From: Pseudomonadota bacterium
Lineage (GTDB): Bacteria; Pseudomonadota; Alphaproteobacteria; Rickettsiales; SXRF01
Length of the DNA stretch: 45,234 bases
Reading direction: 5' to 3'
NCBI GenBank assembly: GCA_028873525.1
Contig: JAGWIM010000006.1
Location: 1-45,234 of the forward strand
The number at the start of each line of letters is the position of its first letter. Position 1 is the first letter of the stretch. The notes beneath the pieces are model-generated. The model did not search any database. It saw nothing but the letters and a program-made list of their open reading frames with translations, and was not told the DNA's origin. Both the position numbers and the translations under genes were made by a program. Positions 33,208-42,542 of the stretch are shown here, one piece after another.

Positions 33208-36080
33208 ACCATTTCCCATTCCTGCCTCCGCGCGAGATGCTCGTAATCGTTGTAGCGCGACGAACTGGCCTCAGCCGCGTAGGAAGTCGCCGCATTGTCA
33301 AAGCGTGCAATCAGCGCCAGCAGCCGTTCCTCAGCCGCCGCAATCGACCCGGGCGCGATGGTGCGAATTTCGCAGGCGTCGGGGTTGCCAGCCAGCCGCC
33401 AATATTCAAGCGTAATCTCCCGGCCGCTGATTAATCCGCCATGCCGCGCCGTCAGCGCTTCCAGCGGCAACTGGTTGGCCAACCCCCGTTCAACTTCTGA
33501 CGGTGACGGCGGCGTGCCGGTTTTGTAATCGATGATGGTGGCGCTGCCGTCTCTGCCCGTTTCAAGCCGGTCGATGCGCGCCGTCAACGTAAACGGCGGG
33601 TTGCCGGCAATCTGCCACTCTCCCTGCACTTCGCCCGCGACGCGCCATATGCGCCCGCGCCGTTCTTTTTCGGCATCCGTCAGCCACGCCGCCATCGCCT
33701 CGAACCGCGGCCACCACAAACAGGCCACCGCCGGACGATCGGGAAATTCGGCGAATGCCTCGCGACCGCACGCAAGCAGCGCCGCCAGCGGATTATCGGG
33801 CAGCGCTTCCGGCCACGTACGGACAAATTTTTCCAGCGCGCCATGCACCAGCATCCCGAAATCGGCGGCGTCGGGGTCTTCGTCGAGTGCTTCAAGTTTT
33901 TTCAGGCGGAGGATGTAACGCGCATAGACCATGTATGGATCGCGCAGCCAGGCATCGACGGCGGTAACGCTGAGGCGGCGCGGACGGGCGGCAAGCGGCG
34001 GCGCCGGTTCCGGCCGTGCCAGCGGTGGAAAATCAAGCGGCGTATCCAGCAGCCTCGTCCCCTGCCCGTATTTTGCCTCGACATGCAATGACGCCGCATG
34101 GCCGGCGGCCAGCGTTTCCAGCCGTACCAGCCAGCGCGACGGCACGGTGGGCATACCGTCCACCTTGCGCGAACGCGACAAAATAACTTCCGGCGCGGCG
34201 GCCAGCATATAAAAATCATGCGCGCTCTGGCCAACGCCGCGCTCCGCGGGCGGCAGGCCGAAACTATCCCGCATCGGGCGGCTCATCCACGGATCGGCCT
34301 CCGGCAGCGGCGGCCAGGTGCCTTCGTTGAGACCGCCTAAGATGACCCGGTTGAAATGCAAAAGCCGCGCCTCGATGGGACTCAATATATGCAGGCGCGG
34401 GTGCAACCCCCAGCGCGGGCGGTAAAGCTGGCCGGACAGCAATGTTTCAAAAAGCCCTGGATAGGTGAGCGGGTCAATCGGCGGCAGCAATTCCGCCTGC
34501 GGCAGCAACTCTGCGAGATATGCGGCAAGCTGGTTGCCGTCATCGCCTGCCCACAGCCGCGCCGCGCCCGGCGTTTCATCAGTTGAGGCCAGCCATTCGG
34601 CGAGCTGCATGTGCGCTTCGAGCAACGCGCGAAGCGTTATTCGCTGTTGCGAAAAACACTTCATCAACGGGATTGATTGTTCCGCCAGCGACGCCAGTAG
34701 TTTTTCCACGGGTTTATGCCTGGCGGCATCGCGCAACGCCTCCAGCCCCGGCGCGCGGCGAATGCCGCGCAGCACATCGGTTTCAAGCAACCGCGATAAG
34801 CGGCGGCATTGCGGAGTCGGCAGACCGGCAGCCGCAAACGGATGGCGCAGCAGCGACAGCAGCGGCACGGGCGCGGCGCACGAGGCCGCCATGTCCGAAA
34901 CCAGGCGCATGAAACAGGCGGGCGGCGTATCCTTGAGTGGCCGGCCCGCCGAGTCGTCAATCGCAATGCCGAAGCGCTGCATCTGCGCGGCCACCATGCG
35001 GGCAAGCTGGCGGTCGGGCGTCACCAGCGCCGCGGTTTTTCCCGGAGTTTCCAATGCCTCGCGCAAGGCGACGGCGATCATCCGCGCCTCATCATGCAGC
35101 GTATCTGCGGCAAGCAGATGGATGCCCCGCAATCCCTCCGGCGAAAATGCCGACGACGACCATTCGGCGGTTGCCTCGGGGGGCTGGAGGATGGAGCGGA
35201 GGGCGCCGACGCGCCGGGTATCAGAGGCCAGAGGTCGGAGGTTAGAGGCATTTTTTCTAACATCCGGCATCCGGCATCCGGCATCGGCTGCGAAACAGCC
35301 CAGCCATTGCTTCATGCCGGATTGCGGATGCGTCGCGCCGGCGATAGCCCATTCTGCATCAGGCATTTCGGTATCGAGGCCGGGAAGGACGACCATCCCC
35401 TGCGGCAGCCGTGCGATTACGGAAAGCAAGACAGCGGTAGCCGGTATCGATCCGGTGGAACCGGCGGCGATGATGGGATAATCGGGTGGATTCTTTCGCC
35501 ATGCCCCCGCCGTTGCCATGAGCAGGAGCGAGCGGTGCCTGCCGGGATCAATCGCTTTCTCGCTTTCCAGAATTTTTGGCCAGTGATGCGAAACGAGTTT
35601 CAGGAATTCGAGCGTCTCCTGCCAGTGCGACGCCAAATTTTCCGGCGCCAGCGACGCCAGCCGATCAAAATCGAGATTTTCGCGTGCCACTTCGTCAATG
35701 AACCGCGCCAGTTGCCGCGCCAGTTCGGCGGCCTGGGCGACACCGTAACGCTCGCCCTCATATTGCATTACCAGCCGCGTCAACAGCAATTCGCGGCGCA
35801 GCGTGGCGATGGCGGGCGGAATATCCTCCGCGGCGATGCCGTAACCGACGCTTTCTTCGTCCACCTCGCCGATCGGCTGGATGCGCGGAAGCAGGAGCGG
35901 CTTGCCGCCCGCCGCCTCGAGAAACGCCTCGCGCATGGCGCGGCAGGCGCGGCGGTTGGGTAACAGCAGCAAAAGGCGCGGCAACGCCAGCGAACCACCG
36001 TATTTCTCAAGAACCCATGCCGCAAGGGTGCGGGCAAAGGGCGCATCGGCAGGGATAGTGCGGCAATGAAGCTGATTCAT
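33204..36080 (-). CDS. addB: Double-strand break repair subunit AddB
   Basis: The partner of AddA; a helicase-like scaffold with a C-terminal nuclease. LLLLPNRRACRAMREAF marks the N-terminal nucleotide-binding-like region, VILGGLNEGTWPP is the classical AddB signature, LSVTAVDAWLRDPYMVYARYILRL the domain before the nuclease, and ATIIDYKTGTPP the PD-(D/E)xK core at about residue 850. Length 958 fits. A heptad/hairpin repeat at 35217-35286 encodes an insert near residues 270-290, ending DTRRVG. Its stop overlaps the last bases of rcdA. Confidence 0.94.
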   Translation of the reverse strand: MNQLHCRTIPADAPFARTLAAWVLEKYGGSLALPRLLLLLPNRRACRAMREAFLEAAGGKPLLLPRIQPIGEVDEESVGYGIAAEDIPPAIATLRRELLLTRLVMQYEGERYGVAQAAELARQLARFIDEVARENLDFDRLASLAPENLASHWQETLEFLKLVSHHWPKILESEKAIDPGRHRSLLLMATAGAWRKNPPDYPIIAAGSTGSIPATAVLLSVIARLPQGMVVLPGLDTEMPDAEWAIAGATHPQSGMKQWLGCFAADAGCRMPDVRKNASNLRPLASDTRRVGALRSILQPPEATAEWSSSAFSPEGLRGIHLLAADTLHDEARMIAVALREALETPGKTAALVTPDRQLARMVAAQMQRFGIAIDDSAGRPLKDTPPACFMRLVSDMAASCAAPVPLLSLLRHPFAAAGLPTPQCRRLSRLLETDVLRGIRRAPGLEALRDAARHKPVEKLLASLAEQSIPLMKCFSQQRITLRALLEAHMQLAEWLASTDETPGAARLWAGDDGNQLAAYLAELLPQAELLPPIDPLTYPGLFETLLSGQLYRPRWGLHPRLHILSPIEARLLHFNRVILGGLNEGTWPPLPEADPWMSRPMRDSFGLPPAERGVGQSAHDFYMLAAAPEVILSRSRKVDGMPTVPSRWLVRLETLAAGHAASLHVEAKYGQGTRLLDTPLDFPPLARPEPAPPLAARPRRLSVTAVDAWLRDPYMVYARYILRLKKLEALDEDPDAADFGMLVHGALEKFVRTWPEALPDNPLAALLACGREAFAEFPDRPAVACLWWPRFEAMAAWLTDAEKERRGRIWRVAGEVQGEWQIAGNPPFTLTARIDRLETGRDGSATIIDYKTGTPPSPSEVERGLANQLPLEALTARHGGLISGREITLEYWRLAGNPDACEIRTIAPGSIAAAEERLLALIARFDNAATSYAAEASSSRYNDYEHLARRQEWEMV
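35217..35286. repeat. Family A heptad hairpin in addB
   Basis: GAGGCCA/GAGGTCG/GAGGTTA-like units, then a loop of T residues, then three CCGGCAT heptads. GTCGGAGGTTAG pairs with CTAACATCCGGC with one mismatch, giving a 12-base stem. It is read in frame as about 23 extra residues rich in Arg, Ser and Asp. Confidence 0.85.
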
Positions 36081-36133
36081 GATATTTTAAGATATGGAAA
36101 GCACACTGTTATTCATGATACAATGAGCGCCGA

Positions 36134-37786
36134 ATGACAACCTCCATCGACAACATCGCCGAAATGGTTACCACCGAGCTTTCTGCGCTGTGGGCGGCGC
36201 ATAACGCCGTTGGGCTGGACGGCTTCATGCGGCTCTACACACCAACCGAACAGGTGCCGTTTCGCAACAAAGAACCGGGCGTGGAATTCTGGTTCGGTCC
36301 CGGCGACACCGCGGCAGCGGCAGCGGAAGTGCTGCGCTACTGGCGCAAGGGCGAACTGCCTAACTCCTCGCTGCTTCTCGATCCCATCGTCCACCGGAAA
36401 ACAGAAGACGGCAGCTACCGGCCGATCGGCTCCGGCGTCATCTGGTGCACGTCGCTGGCGCTGGGCATTGACGTGCTCAAAGCCGAATCGGGCACGCGCC
36501 TTCGCGAACTCGGCGTGCTGGCCAGCCCGTTTCATCGCGGTGAAAACGATCGCGCCGGGCTTAAAGTCCTCGGCATCTGCAGCGACGCGCAAATGCCGGA
36601 GGGAAAAGCAGTACAGGGCTGCCGTGAGATTTACGGCATCGCCTGCCTGTCGAGCGAGCAATATGCGCCATGTTACCTTTTCTCCGGCATTTCCTACCTC
36701 ACCAATAACGGCCTGTTCCGGCATCCCGATTTTGCAGCGATGTTTCCCAAGGATACCCTCAGGGATCAGGCGTCGCGCCGGAAAATCGTGGAAAACGCCA
36801 CCATCCAGGTACAGCGTGTGCTGGACGCCGCCTATTGCTGGGACGCCTACGAGCATCACCACGCGCTCTATGAAAAATTCGGCACCAATCCCGACAACGT
36901 GCAGGCCAACATGCAGTTTTTCAACATGCTGGCGCGCGATGTCGATCTGTTCGACGCTACCGGCCCGCTGCGCAAGGAAGCCGATGCGATGATTGAATTC
37001 ATCGTCCCCGGTATGGTGCCGCGTGGCAGCGTGACCATCCTGGCCGGCGCCGGCGGCACCGGCAAGAGCAGCCTGGCGCACCAGTTGTGCGTCATGGCCT
37101 CCACCGACTATGATCCGGGCGAGGAAGCGCCGCGCTGGCTGGGGCAACGCCTCGCCATCGAGAAATGCAAGGGCATCTGCGTTTATTTCGCCGGCGAGGA
37201 CGGCCCGCCGATTATCAATGCCCGCGCCGCCATTTTTGATCCGCACGGGCGCGCCAAGCGACTGATGTTCCAGCGCATCGACTTCGGCGCCGGCGTCACC
37301 TTTCTTGAACATCTGAAGCGGCTCAAGAAAATTCCCGCCGTGCCGATCATGATCATCGATCCGGCGCGCAAATATCTGAGCGGCGATGAGGAGGATTCAG
37401 GTGCCGTCAGCGGCTTCTTCGACGCCATTGAGGATTTTGCCATAAGCAAGGGCACGGCGGTTATTATCGTGCACCATCTGCAGAAGAGCGCCGATCCGAA
37501 ATCCCCACGCGAAATTACAGATTTACTGCGCGGATCGCAGGTGTTTGTCGACCGGCCGCGCGTCATCATCGGCGTCGTGCGCGACGGCGCATATGCCGTC
37601 ATTGGCCTCGCCAAGAATAATATTCCGCCCAACCTCGGCATGGTCACCGAGGAACGCGTGTTCGCACGCGACCCAAAAAAACTGCAGCTTGTCTGGATGC
37701 CCGGACACAAGGGCGTGCGCGGCGCCAGCCTGTCACCGGAAGAACTGGAAAAGCTGGCGCAGGAAGCGAAGAAAGAGGGACGGTAA
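36134..37786 (+). CDS. RepA-like AAA/RecA-fold ATPase with large N-terminal domain
   Basis: Residues 1-290 are an unrecognised domain with aromatic and Cys residues (GVIWCTSLALGIDVL, AYCWDAYEHHHALYEKF). Residues about 290-530 are a RecA-like ATPase: Walker A ILAGAGGTGKSSLAHQL at about 302-318, a GEDGP box, Walker B IMIIDPARKYLS at about 412, and sensor-like VIIVHHLQKSAD. This is the AAA_25/RepA-type fold, used by plasmid replication and phage proteins. No DNA-binding motif or partner identifies its role. It faces away from addB and converges on the T4SS lipoprotein gene. Start ATG 36134. Confidence 0.8.
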   Translation: MTTSIDNIAEMVTTELSALWAAHNAVGLDGFMRLYTPTEQVPFRNKEPGVEFWFGPGDTAAAAAEVLRYWRKGELPNSSLLLDPIVHRKTEDGSYRPIGSGVIWCTSLALGIDVLKAESGTRLRELGVLASPFHRGENDRAGLKVLGICSDAQMPEGKAVQGCREIYGIACLSSEQYAPCYLFSGISYLTNNGLFRHPDFAAMFPKDTLRDQASRRKIVENATIQVQRVLDAAYCWDAYEHHHALYEKFGTNPDNVQANMQFFNMLARDVDLFDATGPLRKEADAMIEFIVPGMVPRGSVTILAGAGGTGKSSLAHQLCVMASTDYDPGEEAPRWLGQRLAIEKCKGICVYFAGEDGPPIINARAAIFDPHGRAKRLMFQRIDFGAGVTFLEHLKRLKKIPAVPIMIIDPARKYLSGDEEDSGAVSGFFDAIEDFAISKGTAVIIVHHLQKSADPKSPREITDLLRGSQVFVDRPRVIIGVVRDGAYAVIGLAKNNIPPNLGMVTEERVFARDPKKLQLVWMPGHKGVRGASLSPEELEKLAQEAKKEGR

Positions 37787-37790
37787 CGAT

Positions 37791-37809
37791 CCCCGCATTC
37801 ATTGCGGGG
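37791..37809. terminator. GC-rich hairpin between the ATPase gene and the T4SS lipoprotein gene
   Basis: CCCCGCA TTCAT TGCGGGG forms a 7-base stem five bases after the ATPase stop. No long T run follows on either strand, so it may be a bidirectional terminator of the convergent units or a further repeat copy. Confidence 0.45.
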
Positions 37810-37859
37810 GTTGGGATTACCACAAAACCGGCCGCCGCAACGCCCCCGTTTACGCGGGC

Positions 37860-37997
37860 TTATGCGGGGACGTTCACCGGCCGACGCACACAGGGACTGC
37901 CATCAGCGCCGGCACACGGACTCTTGAGGTCGGGCTGCGGGTTCGAGCAGGCCGAAAGTACAATCAGCGTCACACCGATTAGAACGATTCTGGCCAT
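37860..37997 (-). CDS. Tiny lipoprotein, VirB7-like, at the end of the T4SS block
   Basis: A 45-residue frame: the first 16 residues are hydrophobic (MARIVLIGVTLIVLS), then AC gives the lipobox LSAC with Cys17 as acylation site. The mature part is SNPQPDLKSPC, GADGSPC and a PVNVPA ending: two further Cys and a Pro-rich tail. ATG 37997 follows AGGAAG at good spacing, and the stop TAA is at 37860-37862. Tiny lipoproteins (VirB7) stabilise VirB9 in the outer-membrane core of T4SS; placement 69 bases after the last virB6 supports the same role here (inference). Rickettsial-type systems often have such short genes. Confidence 0.75.
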   Translation of the reverse strand: MARIVLIGVTLIVLSACSNPQPDLKSPCAGADGSPCVRRPVNVPA

Positions 37998-38065
37998 GGT
38001 ACTTCCTGCGCGTCTCATGCCGGGATATTACTCCGCGAAGGCGAAATGGCAATAGTATTTCTGCA

Positions 38066-39540
<1,475 letters not shown>

Positions 39541-39544
<4 letters not shown>

Positions 39545-40911
39545 AATAATTTTCCTAAAAGAGGGCCGGCAAACCCGCCGAGAACGCCGCCGATCTGCCG
39601 CGCTACCGGCTTTGCCTTTTTACTGCGCGTCAGCGCCGCGACGGTACCGCTGCCGATAAACGCGCCGCCGGCCGCCATACCGCCGAATTTCATGTTTTCC
39701 AGGCCTTCCCTCAACCTTTCCTTGGGCGAGGTGGTGAACTGCATCGGCACCTGCGTCAGGACACCGGCAATGCTGCTGGCGACCTGCGGAATGCTATGGA
39801 TCATGGTCTGCATGATCGCAGCGAAGATGGCCATGGTAACAAAGCCGAAGGCGAGTTGCTGCATGGTGCCGATGGTATCAGGCCCGAAATCGACGCCGGG
39901 GAGGGTAAACATGCTGCCGAGATCGAAAGCGCGCGTCAATTGCGGCGTGATGTTGCCCGGCACCGCCGGTACTTCCTGCACCGGGCCATTCAGCCCGGCG
40001 GTGGCCTGATCGGCTCTATCCTTGTTGGGATCGGTCGGCACCAGCCATGAGAATGCCTGCTTGTTGAGACGCCAGAAGGCCTGAAAATCGTTACCGCCCA
40101 CGGTATCATAGAGATTGCCCACCAGCAGCGAGAAAATCGACAGGAACATGAAAAGGAAAGCGAAAAGCAGCATGGGCATCAGTATCGACATGATGAGAAT
40201 ATCCAGCCATTTCTTGACGTAGCGCTCAGCCTGCTGGAACAGCGCCAGCGGCACCACCAGCGGCGAAATGAGCAGCATGAACGCCATGATCGTGAGAGCC
40301 GACAGGTACGTATAGACGATATCGAAAATGCACAGCAGCAGCTTGATGATGCCCATGACACCGGCGGAAAACAGCATGATGCCCGGCACCGAAGTAAACA
40401 GCGCCGCGGTGACCAGCCCGATCATCCCCTGATAAAGGGCAAGACCCTGGCCGAAGCCTAACAACTGGCCAAGAAACGTATCGATCTGAACCCACGGCGA
40501 ATAGCCGCCGGATACCAGCGTCGTCAATTGATCCTCGATGCCGAACATCTCACCGCTCAGACCGCCCAGATTATAGCTGAACGTCAGCACGATGCCCAGG
40601 CGCAGCATGAAACCGGCGGCTTTAGGTAGAAGCTGCTGCTCGCCGCTGACGATGCGCATACCGAAAATGGCGATCGCCAGCGCTATCATCGCCGCCACCG
40701 TGCCCACCATGTAATCGGACAGCCCCTGAAGCATGGTGACGGTGGCGCCCGTGATGGCGGTCTTCACGCAATCGACGACGATGGCGGTGTATTCCCACGG
40801 CTGATGGCCGGGTGCGCAGGTGGCCAGCGTCAACTGGGCGTGCGCTTCCGGCGGCAGGCCGAGGCAGGCCAGCATCACAAGGAATATCATCAGGATGCGC
40901 CCATGCTTCAT
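39541..40911 (-). CDS. virB6: VirB6/TrbL-like T4SS membrane protein (second copy)
   Basis: 456 residues. A signal-peptide-like start (MIFLVMLACLGLPPEAHAQ) is followed by a Cys-containing external segment (LATCAPGHQPWEYTAIVVDCVKTAI) and hydrophobic stretches, among them VAAMIALAIAIFGMRIVSGEQ, PGIMLFSAGVMGIIKLLLCIF and YLSALTIMAFMLLISPLVVPLALF, the last being the classical VirB6 stretch. The C-terminus is Gly/Ala-rich with Lys (ALTRSKKAKPVARQIGG). It starts two bases after the stop of the first copy and overlaps the third, so the three are one translational unit. Confidence 0.88.
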
Positions 40912-40913
40912 GG

Positions 40914-42542
40914 TCAGTTACCTCCCGCAGGCTTGGCTTTTGGCCTGAAGGCATCGGAAAAATTCTTGGCAAGCTTGCCTTTCAGCTGATCGAGCATACC
41001 GCCGCCGGGCGGCGACATGTTCACCCCGCCGGCATTGGATACGCCGAAGACCGGCATGCCGACGGGAATGCCGGCGATGCCGGCGCCGATATAGGGGATA
41101 AAATCAAGCAACTGGAGCAGGATGTAGCAGGTGACCACCGCCATGAAGAGAGCCAGCAGCACCCCTATAACATAGGTCGTGGTGTCGGGCGCGCCGGCCA
41201 TGGACGCCAAAAAGCTCCAGTCCACCACCGTTGTCGGCAGGTTAGGCTCGACAAATCGGGCGTCGGACACGCCATTATCGCCAATGCCTAATGCGTGAAA
41301 AATACCGTCCTGCCAGTCCAGCGCCTGGGCATTCGCCACCTCGCCTACAGATCCGAGGGCGCCTTGATTCACCGGCACGTCTATTCCCAGCATGTTCTGC
41401 ACCTGCGTCGGATTGATTTCGATGCCGACACCGCCAATCTCATCATCGCTATAGGCGCCGTCGTTGAGCAACCAGCCTCCCAGTTCGAAGTCCGGCGAAT
41501 CGACGTTGCTGCCGGCAATGGCGCGATAAAGGGAATTGGGGCCGGTATAGATCACGGTATCGAAGGCGGCGACCAGCATGGACAGGTAAGCAAACAGGAA
41601 CAACGGCTGCACGATGAACGTCAGCGTCAACCGGAACCATTTATCGAAATACGGCTTGGTGACCGAAAACAATATCATCGGAAGAATCAGCGGCAACATG
41701 ATGAACATGACGGCAATGCCGATATAGGCCGAGATGAATATATACAAGGCGCGGGCGATAATCATGAGAAACGATCCAATCAGATACGCCCCCAGCAGCG
41801 CGATGAACATGCCCAGCGCGCTCGACAGCAGGCAGGCGAAGAAAAAGCCGCCGACGCCCAGCATCAGTGTCGTCGGATCGAAGATGCCGCCGATCAGCGT
41901 CTGAATGGCGCAATCGACGGTGTTCCAGATGGCAAGCGAAGGATCGCCGCCGTTGGCCGGGCAGGCGCCGTTGTTTGCCAGATTGCTGAAATTGACGGCG
42001 TAGGTGCTGACCACGCCAAGCAAGCTGTCCTCGATATCAAGCAGCATGTTGAACCAGCCGCTGAAATTGGAGGTTACCAGAACGACAGCTCCTATTTTAA
42101 GCATCAGCACGAAGCCGTCGCGAGATAACGCATGTTGCTTGCCGGAAACAACAAGCAATCCCCATAACGCTATCGCCAGCGTGCAGGCGACGGCATCGGT
42201 CGCCGCCAGGTAATTCGAAAAAGGCAGAAGAAACCCCACAGGACCGCCATCGCTGCCGTCATTGCCGATGGCGTAGAGAACAGTCTCCTTAATGCACGAC
42301 ACCATGCGTACCGTCAGGCCACTGCCCGGGCACACCGTTCCGTCGCTGCCAATGGTGGTGGGACTCGTAAAACTATAGGCGAACGCCGGTGGCGGCAACA
42401 AGGTAGAAAGGACAAGGAAAATAATCGCAAAAAAAACTTTCGAGCGCGCCCCCCACGGACCACGCCGCGTCCTTTCAGGATTTACTTCCGCCCGCTTCTC
42501 CTCAGGGGGGAAATAAAAATTATTTCTTGTCTTTCGCAGCAA
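40914..42542 (-). CDS. virB6: VirB6/TrbL-like T4SS membrane protein (first copy), N-terminus extended by a repeat
   Basis: 542 residues. Start TTG 42542 lies inside the end of virB4 with AAAGGG upstream; no ATG or GTG occurs before the signal-peptide-like segment (VFFAIIFLVLSTLLPPPAFA). The residues between start and segment come from a family D repeat (FPPEEKRAEV...GPWGARS). Hydrophobic segments include VACTLAIALWGLLVV, LMLGVGGFFFACLLSSALGM and AYIGIAVMFIMLPLILPMILF. A large Asp/Gly/Asn-rich external loop (about residues 325-400) precedes the last helices (TYVIGVLLALFMAVVTCYILLQ). Confidence 0.85.
   Translation of the reverse strand: MLRKTRNNFYFPPEEKRAEVNPERTRRGPWGARSKVFFAIIFLVLSTLLPPPAFAYSFTSPTTIGSDGTVCPGSGLTVRMVSCIKETVLYAIGNDGSDGGPVGFLLPFSNYLAATDAVACTLAIALWGLLVVSGKQHALSRDGFVLMLKIGAVVLVTSNFSGWFNMLLDIEDSLLGVVSTYAVNFSNLANNGACPANGGDPSLAIWNTVDCAIQTLIGGIFDPTTLMLGVGGFFFACLLSSALGMFIALLGAYLIGSFLMIIARALYIFISAYIGIAVMFIMLPLILPMILFSVTKPYFDKWFRLTLTFIVQPLFLFAYLSMLVAAFDTVIYTGPNSLYRAIAGSNVDSPDFELGGWLLNDGAYSDDEIGGVGIEINPTQVQNMLGIDVPVNQGALGSVGEVANAQALDWQDGIFHALGIGDNGVSDARFVEPNLPTTVVDWSFLASMAGAPDTTTYVIGVLLALFMAVVTCYILLQLLDFIPYIGAGIAGIPVGMPVFGVSNAGGVNMSPPGGGMLDQLKGKLAKNFSDAFRPKAKPAGGN
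42446..42514. repeat. Family D element at the start of the first virB6
   Basis: CCCCCCTGAGGAG-like arms around CGGAAGTAAATCC and AAAGGACGCGGCG. Aligns with 29940-30013 in addA over about 50 bases with a two-base gap. It lies just downstream of the virB4 stop. Confidence 0.75.

Noticed and set aside
36113-37312. A 399-residue minus-strand frame opposite the RepA-like ATPase
   Set aside because: The plus-strand gene has Walker A and B motifs and a plausible start; the minus frame shows only Ala/Arg/His-rich antisense sequence.
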